Source: Streptomyces violaceoruber
GTDB lineage: Bacteria; Actinomycetota; Actinomycetes; Streptomycetales; Streptomycetaceae
Length of the DNA stretch: 64,000 bases
Reading direction: 5' to 3'
NCBI GenBank assembly: GCA_000720805.1
Contig: JODI01000018.1
Coordinates: 61,234-125,233 of the forward strand
Part shown: positions 16,045-24,568 of the stretch, in pieces
Position numbering within the stretch: the stretch's first letter is position 1
Layout: every line of letters begins with the position of its first letter
Made by a program: the position numbers and the translations under genes
Notes under the pieces: model-generated
The model's database searches: none
Seen by the model: the letters and a program-made list of their open reading frames with translations, nothing else
What the model was told of the DNA's origin: nothing

Positions 16045-16737
16045 TCACCGTGCCGCGAATCGGTAGCCGAAGCCGCGCACGGTCTGGATGTAGCGGGGTT
16101 CGCGCGGCGGCTCGCCCATCTTGGTCCGCAGCCGCTTGACGCAGGCGTCCACCAGACGGGCGTCCCCGTGGTAACTGTGCTCCCAGACCGCCTCCAGGAG
16201 TTGCTGCCGGCTGAACACCTGGCCGGGCGAGGCCGACAGGGTCAGCAGCAGCCGCAGTTCGGACGGGGCGAGCGCGACCGGCGCTCCCTGCCAGGCGACC
16301 GCGAGTCCGGCCCGGTCGATGGACAGGTCCCCGTAGGTGTCGATCCTCGGTATGCCGCCCTCGCCGGGCGTCTGGGCCGCCCGGCGCAGCACGGCGCGGA
16401 TCCGCGCCTCCAGCACCCTGGCCTGCACGGGCTTGACCACATAGTCGTCCGCTCCCGCCTCCAGTCCTACGACGATGTCCTCGTCGTCGCCTCGCGCGGT
16501 CGCCATGATGATCGGCAGCGTCTGGTCCTGGGCGCGCATCCCCCGGCACACGTCCAGGCCGGGCATGCCCGGCAGCATCAGGTCCAGCACCACGACGTCC
16601 GGCCGGAAGGACCGCAGCCGCTCCAGCCCGTCCTCGCCGGTCTCGGCGGCGGCGAGTTCGTGCCCCAGGCGGCGCAGGGCGAGGGCGACACCCTCCCGCA
16701 CGGCACGGTCGTCTTCGATCAACAGAACGCGTGGCAT
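16045..16737 (-). CDS. OmpR-family response regulator (AfsQ1-like)
   Basis: The 230-aa regulator has a receiver domain with the acidic pair in 'LLIEDDRAV', phospho-acceptor Asp in 'VVLDLMLPG' and Lys in 'DDYVVKPVQ'. It also has a winged-helix DNA-binding domain ('RLLLTLSASPGQVFSRQQLL', 'RLVDACVKRLRTKMG'). The wording is closest to AfsQ1 among the regulators I know. The intergenic region upstream carries GTTAC-N6-GTTAC, the AfsQ1-type site, so autoregulation is likely. It is probably a paralogue, because the sigQ gene that flanks afsQ1 in S. coelicolor is not here. It heads the operon. Confidence 0.85.
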   Translation of the reverse strand: MPRVLLIEDDRAVREGVALALRRLGHELAAAETGEDGLERLRSFRPDVVVLDLMLPGMPGLDVCRGMRAQDQTLPIIMATARGDDEDIVVGLEAGADDYVVKPVQARVLEARIRAVLRRAAQTPGEGGIPRIDTYGDLSIDRAGLAVAWQGAPVALAPSELRLLLTLSASPGQVFSRQQLLEAVWEHSYHGDARLVDACVKRLRTKMGEPPREPRYIQTVRGFGYRFAAR

Positions 16738-16786
16738 GCGCTCAGTATCCGTACACCTGGCGACCCCCGGAGCCTTGTTACCGGAT

Positions 16787-16856
16787 GATCACATGAGTCC
16801 ACAGGGGGAGGACCGTTACTGTTCCGTTACTGTTCGGGCCAGATCCGATCACATGA
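16787..16856. promoter_or_regulatory. Response-regulator site between divergent genes
   Basis: CCGTTACTGTT occurs twice in exact tandem (16813-16823 and 16824-16834), giving GTTAC-N6-GTTAC. GATCACATGA occurs at 16787-16796 and again at 16847-16856. The site is 43 bases before the metalloprotease start and 76 before the regulator start. The 11-base spacing is typical of OmpR-family dimers. Control of both genes by the AfsQ1-like regulator is an inference. Confidence 0.6.
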
Positions 16857-16876
16857 CGATCACAACCTGAGCAACT

Positions 16877-17788
16877 ATGACCGCGCACACAACACCTTCC
16901 TCTCCTGGCCGTCGTCGTCGGGGCGGCGCCGCCCATGCCTCCGTACGCGGGCGGAAGGGGCCGCTGCTGGGAGGGCTGGCCGCGGTGGCCGTACTGGGCG
17001 CCGCCGGTTTCGCGGCCGTGGGCTGGACGTCTCCCGGGGCGGGCGGGTCCCCCTCCGACGCCCGGGCCGAGGCCACGCAGTCCACGGAAACAGGGGTATC
17101 GGGGGTCTCGGGGGATTCCGGTCCCGCGCCCACCGGCCCGACGCACAGAGCCAAGCCCTCGCCGCCCCGGCAGTCCCCCAACTCCTCCCCCAAGCCGTCC
17201 GACAAGACCACGCGGCCCGACATCCCGCTCACCGGACCGGGCACCTTCACCACCGCGTCCGGCGGCAGCGGCACGTCGGGAAAGGGGACGGTCCTGCGCT
17301 ACCGGGTCGAGGTCGAGGTCGGCCTCGACCTGTCCGCCGCGGACGTGGCCAAGCAGGTGGAGCGCATCCTGGCGGACCGGCGCGGCTGGACGGCGGACGG
17401 CAAGTCCGCGTTCCGGCGGGTGTCGAGCGGCACGACGGACTTCGTCGTCCGGGTCGCCACGCCCGGGACCGTGGACAAGATCTGCGGGCAGCACGGGCTG
17501 GACACCCACGGCGACTACAACTGCAGCGTCTCGATGAACGTGATGGTCAACCTCGAGCGCTGGCTGCTGGCAACCCCCGTCTACGCCAAGGACGTCACGG
17601 GTTACCGCGCGCTGATCATCAACCACGAGGTCGGCCACTTCCTCGGCCACGGCCACGCCGACTGCCCCGGCCCGGGCAAACCGGCCCCCGCGATGATGCA
17701 GCAGATCAAGGGCATGCACGGGTGCGCGCCCAATGTCTGGCCGTACGACGAGAAGGGGCAGTACGTCACCGGCCCGTCCGTTCCCTGA
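16877..17788 (+). CDS. Membrane-anchored DUF3152 zinc metalloprotease
   Basis: The 303-aa protein has a basic N-terminus, one membrane segment (about 28-48), a Pro/Ser/Thr-rich spacer (50-125) and a DUF3152 domain. The zinc motif is plain: N-H-E-V-G-H-F-L-G-H-G-H (HExxHxxGH) followed by Cys. Several Cys ('ICGQHG', 'YNCSV', 'ADCPG', 'HGCAP') could form disulfides. The catalytic domain should face outward. The gene diverges from the two-component operon and shares its putative operator, so the protease may be a target of that system. Confidence 0.85.
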   Translation: MTAHTTPSSPGRRRRGGAAHASVRGRKGPLLGGLAAVAVLGAAGFAAVGWTSPGAGGSPSDARAEATQSTETGVSGVSGDSGPAPTGPTHRAKPSPPRQSPNSSPKPSDKTTRPDIPLTGPGTFTTASGGSGTSGKGTVLRYRVEVEVGLDLSAADVAKQVERILADRRGWTADGKSAFRRVSSGTTDFVVRVATPGTVDKICGQHGLDTHGDYNCSVSMNVMVNLERWLLATPVYAKDVTGYRALIINHEVGHFLGHGHADCPGPGKPAPAMMQQIKGMHGCAPNVWPYDEKGQYVTGPSVP

Positions 17789-17800
17789 CCTGACCTGACA

Positions 17801-17826
17801 CCTGCCCCTGCCCCTGCCCCTGCCCC
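17801..17826. repeat. CCTGCC hexanucleotide repeat
   Basis: Four tandem CCTGCC units lie between the convergent metalloprotease and binding-protein genes, just after the metalloprotease stop. They are non-coding. Confidence 0.8.
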
Positions 17827-17855
17827 GCCGCTCCCCGGCCCGGGCCGCGCCGCCT

Positions 17856-19139
17856 TCAGCGCTGGTAGCGGGCCAGCACCAGATTCCCGTCCTCCTCCAG
17901 CCGTTCCCGCAGTTCACCGAGGCCGATCGCCCCGCTGTAGTACTCCTGGAACGCGGGTGTGGCGACCTTGTCCTTCCACTCGGGGTAGCCGCGCACGGAC
18001 TGCGCGGGCGCCGGGCGCAGGTGGGCGGCGAGGGCGGTGCCGGTGGCCCAGCCGTCCTTCGCGGTGTGCAGGGCGGGGTCCTTCAGCGCCTGGGTGCCGG
18101 TGGGCAGCATCCAGTCGCCCAGGGCGAGCCGGACCATGTTCCGCGGCCGCAGCAGGAAATCGATGAACGCGGCGGCCTCCTTCTTGTGCGGGCTGTCCTC
18201 GGCGACCGACAGGGTCTGCGGGCTGACGCCCTGCGTGAGCCCGTCCGCGCCGGCCGGGGCGGGCAGCACCTGCCACGCGAAGCCCTTCGGCGCCTGCTGG
18301 GTGATCTGCTGACGGTACGAGAAGCCGAGCGGGACCATCGCGTAGCGGCCGCCGAAGAAGCCGGGGAGGGTGTCCGAGCCGCCGCTGCCGAGGGTGGTGG
18401 GTGAGGCGCTGCGGTCGGTGGTGGCCTGGTCGTGGATGGTACGCGGCACCACCTGGTCCGCCGCCTCGAACCGGATTTCCACCTTGCCGTCCGCGCCCCG
18501 GTGGAAGAGCCGTCCGCCCGCCGACAACGACAGGTTGAGGCTCGCGGAGACGGGCTCCTTGAGCGGCCAGGCGACGCCGTATTTCCCGTCGCCGCTGAGC
18601 TGCCGGGTGATCCGCCGGAACTCCGGCCAGCTCCACGGCTGTTCGGGGGTGGGAATCCGTACGCCCGCGTCCTTCAGCCACTTCGCGTTGGCGATGAGCA
18701 CGCGCGGCTCCTGGAGGAACGGGACGCCGTAGATCCCCTCGCCGAAGGTGGCCGTGTCCCAACTGCGCCGCGGGATGTCCGACGTGAGCCGGGCGGGCAG
18801 CAGGTCGGTCAGATCGGCGAGGTAGCCCCCGTACGCGAAGTCAGCGAGGTCGTCCGAGGCGTCGTGGATGATGTCGGGCGCCTCACCGCCCTCGAAGGAG
18901 GTGAGCAGCTGGTCGTGGACGCTGTCCCAACTGCCCTGCACATACTCGACCTTGATGTCCGGATGGGTCGCGTTCCACTCCTTCACCAGCTCCTGGTTCG
19001 CCGCCACGGACTCCTGCTGCCAGGCGAGGGACTGGAAGCGGAGCGTGATCCGGCCGGTGCCGGAGCCACCGCCGACGCCGGTGCACCCCGCGAGAAGCAG
19101 CAGGACCAGTGCGAGGATTCCGGCGATCCTGACTCGCAT
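17856..19139 (-). CDS. Sugar ABC transporter substrate-binding lipoprotein
   Basis: The 427-aa protein has a lipoprotein signal peptide with LAGC (Cys19) and a SBP_bac_1 (family 1, maltose-like) fold: 'ITLRFQSLAWQQES', 'WNATHPDIKVEYVQGSWDSV', 'GEAPDIIHDASDDLADF' and 'GVPFLQEPRVLIANAKWL'. It delivers an oligosaccharide, identity unknown, to the two permeases encoded just before it on the same strand. ATG at 19139 overlaps the permease stop by one base (TGATG). No ATPase gene is nearby; in Streptomyces such importers usually share MsiK. Confidence 0.9.
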   Translation of the reverse strand: MRVRIAGILALVLLLLAGCTGVGGGSGTGRITLRFQSLAWQQESVAANQELVKEWNATHPDIKVEYVQGSWDSVHDQLLTSFEGGEAPDIIHDASDDLADFAYGGYLADLTDLLPARLTSDIPRRSWDTATFGEGIYGVPFLQEPRVLIANAKWLKDAGVRIPTPEQPWSWPEFRRITRQLSGDGKYGVAWPLKEPVSASLNLSLSAGGRLFHRGADGKVEIRFEAADQVVPRTIHDQATTDRSASPTTLGSGGSDTLPGFFGGRYAMVPLGFSYRQQITQQAPKGFAWQVLPAPAGADGLTQGVSPQTLSVAEDSPHKKEAAAFIDFLLRPRNMVRLALGDWMLPTGTQALKDPALHTAKDGWATGTALAAHLRPAPAQSVRGYPEWKDKVATPAFQEYYSGAIGLGELRERLEEDGNLVLARYQR

Positions 19140-19972
19140 CAGCCCCTCACCGCCCCGGCCGTCATGCCGCCCGTGATCCGGCGTTGGATGATCGCGAAGA
19201 CGACCAGGGAGGGCAGGGTGGCGAGGAAGGCCGCGGCGGCGAGCGGACCGAGGTCGGCGACGCCCTCCGCGCCGATGAAGTGGGTGAGGACGACCGGCAG
19301 GGTCTGCTTCTCGGGCGTCTTCAGCAGCACCAGCGCGAAGAAGAACTCGTTCCACGCGGTGATGAACGCGAACAGGCCCGTCGCCACGATCCCCGGCGCG
19401 AGCAGCGGCGCGGTCACCGACACCAGCGTCCGCACCCGCCCGGCCCCGTCGACCGCCGCCGCCTCCTCCAACTCGGCCGGCACGGAACGGACGTATCCGA
19501 CGAGCATCCACAGCGCGAACGGCAGCGCCCAGACCACGTACACCATCACCAGCCCCGCAAGGGAGTTGATCAGCCGCAGGTTCTTCAGGACCAGGAACAG
19601 CGGGATGATCACCAGCACCAGCGGGAACGCCTGGCTGACGACCACCCAGCCGGTCGCGGCCTTCGCGAGGCGGGTGCGGTGGCGGGCCATGACGTAGGCC
19701 AGCGGGGTCGCGATCAGTACGGCGATCAGCGCGGCGCCGAGCGCGGCGAGCAGCGAGTTGCCCGCGGCGCGCAGCAGCGGCTGTTCGTCGAAGGCCTGCC
19801 GGAAGTTGTCGAGGGTGGGGTCGCGCGGGATCCAGGCGGGGTGCGGACTGCCCAGCTCCCGGGGGGACTTGAAGGCGGTGGAGAGCAGCCAGAGGAAGGG
19901 GAGGGCGAGGAAGACGAGATACGCGAGCAGGGCGGCGTACTGGCCGACCCGGCCGCCGGTACTGGTCCTCAT
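19139..19972 (-). CDS. Sugar ABC transporter permease (MalG-like)
   Basis: The 277-aa protein has six membrane helices and the EAA loop 'ELEEAAAVDGAGRVRTLVSV' that contacts the ATPase. A short periplasmic region ('PRDPTLDNFRQAF') precedes the permease core, as in MalG relatives. It forms the channel with the neighbouring permease. Its ATG lies within the four-base overlap with the end of the upstream permease gene, and its stop overlaps the binding-protein start. Confidence 0.9.
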   Translation of the reverse strand: MRTSTGGRVGQYAALLAYLVFLALPFLWLLSTAFKSPRELGSPHPAWIPRDPTLDNFRQAFDEQPLLRAAGNSLLAALGAALIAVLIATPLAYVMARHRTRLAKAATGWVVVSQAFPLVLVIIPLFLVLKNLRLINSLAGLVMVYVVWALPFALWMLVGYVRSVPAELEEAAAVDGAGRVRTLVSVTAPLLAPGIVATGLFAFITAWNEFFFALVLLKTPEKQTLPVVLTHFIGAEGVADLGPLAAAAFLATLPSLVVFAIIQRRITGGMTAGAVRG

Positions 19973-20904
19973 GTCTCGTCCCCTCCCCTGATCCGGCCCA
20001 CCAGGAAGAGGGCCAGCAGCACCGAGATCACCGCGACCATCACGCAGCCCATGGCCGCCGCATAGCCGAACTGGCCGTACCGGAAGGCCTCTTCGTAGGC
20101 GAAGAGCATGGGCAGACGGGTACGGCCGCCGGGCCCGCCGCTGGTCAGGACGTACACCAGGGCGAACGAGTTGACGTTCCAGATGAAGTTGAGGGCGGTG
20201 ATGGCGAGCGCGATGGGGCGCAGTGCGGGCCAGGTGACGGTCCAAAAACGCCGCCAGGCACCGGCGCCGTCCATGGCCGCGGCCTCGTGGAGTTCGCGCG
20301 GGGTGTTCTGCAGGCCTGCGAGCAGGGCGACCGTGGTCTGCGGCATGCCCGCCCAGACACCGACGACGATCACCGCGGGCAGGGCGGTCCCGAGGCCGCT
20401 GAGCCAGTCCCGGCCGTCGCCGAGGCCGAGGTCGCGCAGGGTCTCGTTGAGGACCCCCGCGTCCGGGTTGTACACGAGCCGCCACATCACGCCGACGACC
20501 ACCTCGGGCATGGCCCACGGGATGATCGCCAGGGCGCGGGCGAGCCAGCGCAGGCGCAGCTCCTGGTCGAGGAGGAGCGCGAGGCCGAGCGCGAGCAGGA
20601 ACTGCGGGACGGTCACCCCGACCGCCCAGACCAGACCGATCCGGAACGACTCCCAGAACAGCGTGTCGTGCAGCAGGTCCTGGAAGTTGAGCCCGCCGAT
20701 CCACTCCGTGGGTTCGGTCCGTCCGGACTGGGAATCGGTGAAGGCCAGGAGGATCCCGTAGAGCAGCGGACCCACGCTCAGCACCAGGATCGGGATCAGC
20801 GCGGGCAGCACCAGGAACCAGGCCCCGCGGTCGGTGGGCCGCCGGCGTCCTCCGGCACGCGGCGCGCCCGGTGCCGACCGCTTCGTCGCGGTCACCAAGG
20901 TCAC
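19969..20904 (-). CDS. Sugar ABC transporter permease (MalF-like)
   Basis: The 311-aa protein has six membrane helices, a first periplasmic region 'QSGRTEPTEWIGGLNFQDLL' and the EAA loop 'ELHEAAAMDGAGAWRRFW'. The GTG at 20904 is chosen for its AAGGAG site seven bases upstream; longer frames run into a divergent gene. It is the first gene of the importer operon. The 228 bases upstream should hold the operon promoter; no regulator gene adjoins it. Confidence 0.88.
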   Translation of the reverse strand: MTLVTATKRSAPGAPRAGGRRRPTDRGAWFLVLPALIPILVLSVGPLLYGILLAFTDSQSGRTEPTEWIGGLNFQDLLHDTLFWESFRIGLVWAVGVTVPQFLLALGLALLLDQELRLRWLARALAIIPWAMPEVVVGVMWRLVYNPDAGVLNETLRDLGLGDGRDWLSGLGTALPAVIVVGVWAGMPQTTVALLAGLQNTPRELHEAAAMDGAGAWRRFWTVTWPALRPIALAITALNFIWNVNSFALVYVLTSGGPGGRTRLPMLFAYEEAFRYGQFGYAAAMGCVMVAVISVLLALFLVGRIRGGDET

Positions 20905-21132
20905 GTCATCGGCTCCTTTGCCACGTCGGCGGCTCCTTCGCACGGTTCGTGACGTTCGGGCCCGACGGGCCTCCGCCATGGTCGTGAAGCCGCTGTACGC
21001 CGTCAAGACACCGCGCACACCGGCCCGACCTGTACGAATGCGAGACTGACCGGCGGATGGCGGGAACCCGACACTTCCGGGCCAGGCGCGAGGCGGCTCG
21101 CCGCAGGGGGCACGACGACACGAAGGTGGGCG

Positions 21133-21996
21133 ATGGACGAGGCACAAGCGCGGGATGTACTGGCCGCGGCGGGTGTGTTGCCGGGTCCGGCAGGGGACGC
21201 GCGGCTGCTGGCCCTGGGCGAGAACGCGGTGTTCGCCGCCGGTGACCTGGTCGTCAAGGTGGGCCGGGACGCGGAGCTCTTCGACCGGGCGCGCCGCGAA
21301 CTGGCCGTCGCGGTGTGGCTCGCCGAGTCGTGCGTGCCCGCGGTCCGGGCGGCGGATTCGACGCCGCTGCTCGTGGAGGGGCACCCGGTGACCGTGTGGC
21401 ACCGGCTGCCCGATCCGGTACGCCCGGCCGAACCCCGCGACCTGGCCGAACTCCTGCGGATGATCCACACCCTGCCCGCCCCCGGCTTCGGTCTCCCGCC
21501 CCGCGATCTGCTGTCCGGAGTGGAACGCTGGCTGCGCCTCGCGGGCGACGCGATCGACCCGGCCGACGCGGCCTACCTCCGCGAGCGCCGCGACGGCTTC
21601 GCATCGGCCGCCGCCGCCCTGACCCCGCACCTGCCGCCCGGCCCCATCCACGGCGACGCCCTCCCCCGCAACGTCCACGTCGGCCCGGACGGCCCGGTCC
21701 TGGTCGACCTGGAAACCGTCTCCGCCGACCTGCGCGAGCACGACCTGGTCGTCATGGCCCTCTCCCACGACCGCTACGGCCTGCCCGACGCGGCCTACGA
21801 CTCCTTCACCGAGACGTACGGCTGGGACGTACGCGCGTGGCCGGGCTGCTCGGTCCTCCGGGGCGCCCGGGAGACGGCGAGCTGTGCGTGGGTGGCCCAG
21901 CACGCCCCGAGCAACCCGAAGGCCCTGACCGAGTTCCGACGCCGGGTGGCGTCCCTGCGGGACGGGGACGAGACGGTGCGGTGGTATCCGTTCTGA
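21133..21996 (+). CDS. APH-type phosphotransferase, small-molecule kinase
   Basis: The 287-aa protein has a choline/aminoglycoside-kinase fold: an N-lobe 'LLALGENAVFAAGDLVVKVG' with the ATP Lys, a Brenner motif 'HGDALPRNVH' (Asp general base, Asn metal ligand), and 'VLVDLETVS' in place of the usual DFE/DWE. Catalytic residues are intact. The substrate cannot be read; family members act on antibiotics, sugars or choline. It diverges from the sugar importer and converges with the LysR gene, 15 bases apart. Confidence 0.8.
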   Translation: MDEAQARDVLAAAGVLPGPAGDARLLALGENAVFAAGDLVVKVGRDAELFDRARRELAVAVWLAESCVPAVRAADSTPLLVEGHPVTVWHRLPDPVRPAEPRDLAELLRMIHTLPAPGFGLPPRDLLSGVERWLRLAGDAIDPADAAYLRERRDGFASAAAALTPHLPPGPIHGDALPRNVHVGPDGPVLVDLETVSADLREHDLVVMALSHDRYGLPDAAYDSFTETYGWDVRAWPGCSVLRGARETASCAWVAQHAPSNPKALTEFRRRVASLRDGDETVRWYPF

Positions 21997-22011
21997 GCGG
22001 GCGCGGGCCGG

Positions 22012-22938
22012 TCACGCGTCCGGCGGGGCGTCCTGGCCGTCCCTGACCCGGATCGTCCGCGCCGCACGCCGCAGTTCCGTCAGGACCGTGCGGACCGCCC
22101 TGCGCGCCGCGCGTTCCGGGCGGTGGAGGGCGTCGATGTGACGGTGTGCCTGGACGCCGGCGAGGGGTCTGAGGACCAGTGCCGGGTGCGGGCGCGTCGT
22201 CCAGCGCGGCATCAGGGCGAGTCCGCCGCCGGCAGCCACGGCCTCCGCGGCGACCGCGAACTCGTTGATGCGATGCGCCAGACGGAGCCGGCGGCCCGCT
22301 GCCGCGGCGATGGCCTCGATGGTCGCCATCACCGGGAAGCCGTCGTGGACGGTGATCCACGGCTCGTCGGCGACGTCGGCCGGCGTCAACCGCCGCTTGG
22401 CGGCGAGCGGGTGGCCGACGGGGAGCGCCACGTCCAGGGGTTCGCGCAGCAGCGTCGTCACGGTCACCGTGCGCGGCCATGGAGGGGCGTGGTCGAGGCG
22501 GTGGGCGAGCACGAGGTCGTACTCGCGGGTCAGCCGCGGGAAGTCGTCCTGGACGACGTCCTCGTCGGCGAGGGCGAGGGCCGGGTGCCCGGGTCCGGCG
22601 AGGGCCCGCAGCAGCAGCGGGAAGAAGGCCGCGGCCGCGCTGTGGAACGCCGCCACCGACACCTCGCCGTCGGGCCGGTCCACGAACTCCTCCACCGCGT
22701 GCCGGGCACGCGCCAGCGCCGTCTCCACCTCGACCGCCGCCCCCGCCAGCGCCTGCCCGGCGTCGGTGAGCACCAGCCGGCGCCCGTCGCGCTCGGTCAG
22801 CGGCACGGGGAGAGAGCGCTGGAGCAACCGCAGCTGCTGCGAGATCGCCGACGGGGTCACCAGCAGCGCCTCGGCGACCGCGGTGACACTGCCGAGTTCG
22901 CCCAGCTCCCGCAGGATCCGCAACTGCCGTTCGTCCAC
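22012..22938 (-). CDS. LysR-family transcriptional regulator
   Basis: The 308-aa protein has an N-terminal LysR helix-turn-helix ('LGSVTAVAEALLVTPSAISQ') followed by 'QLRLLQRSL', and a C-terminal effector-binding domain of periplasmic-binding-protein type. It faces the EamA exporter gene across 94 bases. The arrangement suggests it controls that exporter in response to the exported metabolite. The start is GTG at 22938. Confidence 0.88.
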   Translation of the reverse strand: MDERQLRILRELGELGSVTAVAEALLVTPSAISQQLRLLQRSLPVPLTERDGRRLVLTDAGQALAGAAVEVETALARARHAVEEFVDRPDGEVSVAAFHSAAAAFFPLLLRALAGPGHPALALADEDVVQDDFPRLTREYDLVLAHRLDHAPPWPRTVTVTTLLREPLDVALPVGHPLAAKRRLTPADVADEPWITVHDGFPVMATIEAIAAAAGRRLRLAHRINEFAVAAEAVAAGGGLALMPRWTTRPHPALVLRPLAGVQAHRHIDALHRPERAARRAVRTVLTELRRAARTIRVRDGQDAPPDA

Positions 22939-22961
22939 CCCCTCAGTCTAGGAGCATTCTG

Positions 22962-22990
22962 TAGCTGCACTAAAAGATCGTTTAAGAAAG
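22962..22990. promoter_or_regulatory. LysR-type operator candidate
   Basis: The divergent region contains CTAAAAGATCGTTTAAG, an imperfect dyad of the T-N11-A type used by LysR proteins. It lies in an AT-rich pocket, unusual for this genome, between the LysR and EamA genes. Promoter elements for one or both genes probably overlap it. Confidence 0.5.
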
Positions 22991-23032
22991 TGGCCCTGGG
23001 CTTCAGGGACCCTCTCGGTGCACCGTGGGTGG

Positions 23033-24031
23033 GTGTCCCACACCCGCCGTACCGACGCGGTACTCCTCCTGGTCGCCCTCGTCTGGGGTTCGAGCTATCT
23101 GTCCGCCCAGACCGCCACCGCGGCCCTTCCCGTCCTGCTGGTCCTGTTCGCGCGGTACGCCCTGTCCGCGCTCGCCTGTCTCGGTCTCGTCGCCGCCCGC
23201 GCGGGTGCCCGAGGTGGCTCCCGCCGCTGGACCCGCGACGAGCTCCGGGCCGGGGTGCCGCTCGGGATCACCCAAGCCGCCGTCCTGGTCGTGGAGACGT
23301 ACGGCGTCGCCCACACCACCGCCGCCAACGCCGGGCTCATCATCAGCCTGACCATCGTCCTCACCCCGTTCCTCGACCGCGCCGGCCACCCGGGCGGGCT
23401 GCCTCCCGCCTTCTACGCCGCCGCCGGAGTGTGCGTCCTCGCCGTGGGACTGCTGATGTCCGGCAACGGCTTCCACGCGCCCCGCCTCGGCGACCTGCTC
23501 ATGCTCGGCGCGGCCGTCGTCCGGGCCGGACACATGGCCCTCATCGGCCGGCTCACCGCGGGCCGCGCGATCCGCCCCCTGCACCTGACCACCGTGCAGA
23601 CCCTCGTCGGCTCTGCCCTGTTCCTGATCCCGACCGCGCACCAACTCCCCACCCTGGTCCGCGCCGACGCCGCGACCTGGACGCAACTGCTCCATCTCGC
23701 CCTGTTCTGCAGTGTCTTCGCCTTCCTCGCGCAGACCTGGGCGGTGCAGCGCACCTCCGCCGGCCGCGCCGGCCTGCTGCTGGGCACGGAGCCGATCTGG
23801 GCCGCGGCGGTGGGCATCGCCCTCGGCGGCGAACACCTCACGTTGTTCACCGGCCTCGGCGCCGCCCTGATGGTCGCCGGGACCTACTGGGGGCAGGCCG
23901 TGGAGCGCGACCACCGTGCCCATCGCGCAACCACCGACCACGCCGCCGCCGATCGCGCCCCCCACATCCGACCCGCCCAGGACACCCAGGAGAACCCCGC
24001 ATGCCCGGTCACGACACCTACCAGCGCCTGA
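23033..24031 (+). CDS. EamA/DMT-family metabolite exporter
   Basis: The 332-aa protein has about ten membrane helices in two EamA repeats. The first begins 'DAVLLLVALVWGSSYLSAQT' and the second follows residue 150. A hydrophilic His/Ala-rich tail of about 40 residues ends the protein. EamA proteins export amino acids, purines or other metabolites by antiport. GTG at 23033 fits family N-termini (SHTRRTDAV); a GTG at 23018 would add five residues. The tail overlaps the YbaK gene by 31 bases in another frame. It is likely controlled by the divergent LysR. Confidence 0.85.
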   Translation: MSHTRRTDAVLLLVALVWGSSYLSAQTATAALPVLLVLFARYALSALACLGLVAARAGARGGSRRWTRDELRAGVPLGITQAAVLVVETYGVAHTTAANAGLIISLTIVLTPFLDRAGHPGGLPPAFYAAAGVCVLAVGLLMSGNGFHAPRLGDLLMLGAAVVRAGHMALIGRLTAGRAIRPLHLTTVQTLVGSALFLIPTAHQLPTLVRADAATWTQLLHLALFCSVFAFLAQTWAVQRTSAGRAGLLLGTEPIWAAAVGIALGGEHLTLFTGLGAALMVAGTYWGQAVERDHRAHRATTDHAAADRAPHIRPAQDTQENPACPVTTPTSA

Positions 24032-24513
24032 TCTCCCTGCTCGACACCTCCCGCGTCGACTACGACCTCATCGATCACGCCCCCGAGGGCACCACCGACG
24101 CCGTCAGCGCGCTGCGCGGCCATCCGGCGTCCGAGGCCGCGAAGTGCATCGTGCTGCGGGTCAAGGTCGACCGCCGCACCACACGGCACGTCCTCGCGGT
24201 CGTCCCCGGGGACCGTCGGCTGGACCTGGACGCGATCCGTGCCCTGTTCGCGGCCAGGTACGTCGGTTTCAGCGATGCGGAGACGGCCGAACGACTGGCT
24301 CGCGCGGTGCCCGGCACCGTGCTGTCCTTCAGCTTCGACCCCGAACTCGAACTCGTCGCCGACCCGGACGTCGTGGACCGGTCCCGGCTGTACTTCAACG
24401 CCGCCCGTCTGGACCGGTCGTTGTGCATGTCGGGCGCGGACTACGCGCGGACCGCCCAGCCGCGGGTGGTGCCGATCGCCGGCCCCCACCCGGCTGACGG
24501 GACGCTCGCCTGA
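24001..24513 (+). CDS. YbaK/EbsC-family aminoacyl-tRNA deacylase
   Basis: The 170-aa protein has the YbaK/ProX fold: 'YDLIDHAPEGTTDAVSALRG', the conserved Lys in 'SEAAKCIVLRVK', and 'VLSFSFDPELELVADPDVV'. Such proteins hydrolyse mischarged aminoacyl-tRNAs (for example Cys-tRNAPro) in trans. A CAGGAGAA site precedes ATG at 24001. The 31-base overlap with the EamA gene suggests coupling, so an amino-acid role for the exporter is possible but unproven. Confidence 0.85.
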   Translation: MPGHDTYQRLISLLDTSRVDYDLIDHAPEGTTDAVSALRGHPASEAAKCIVLRVKVDRRTTRHVLAVVPGDRRLDLDAIRALFAARYVGFSDAETAERLARAVPGTVLSFSFDPELELVADPDVVDRSRLYFNAARLDRSLCMSGADYARTAQPRVVPIAGPHPADGTLA

Positions 24514-24521
24514 CGGGAGCC

Positions 24522-24550
24522 CCTCCGGACGGAGGCCCGCCTGCCGGAGG
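24522..24550. terminator. Hairpin between convergent genes
   Basis: CCTCCGG (24522-24528) pairs with CCGGAGG (24544-24550). The loop region overlaps a GGAGGCCCGCCTG direct repeat. It lies between the YbaK and exonuclease stops and could end both transcripts. Confidence 0.5.
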
Positions 24551-24568
24551 CCCGCCTGACGGATGGGG

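Noticed and set aside
14480..16549. Longer start for the histidine kinase extending into the regulator gene
   Set aside because: The extra N-terminus is an out-of-frame reading of the regulator; ATG 16018 starts a normal kinase N-terminus.
16045..16737. Calling the regulator true afsQ1
   Set aside because: The flanking gene is a DUF3152 protease rather than sigQ and the third gene is a GerMN lipoprotein, so a paralogue is safer.
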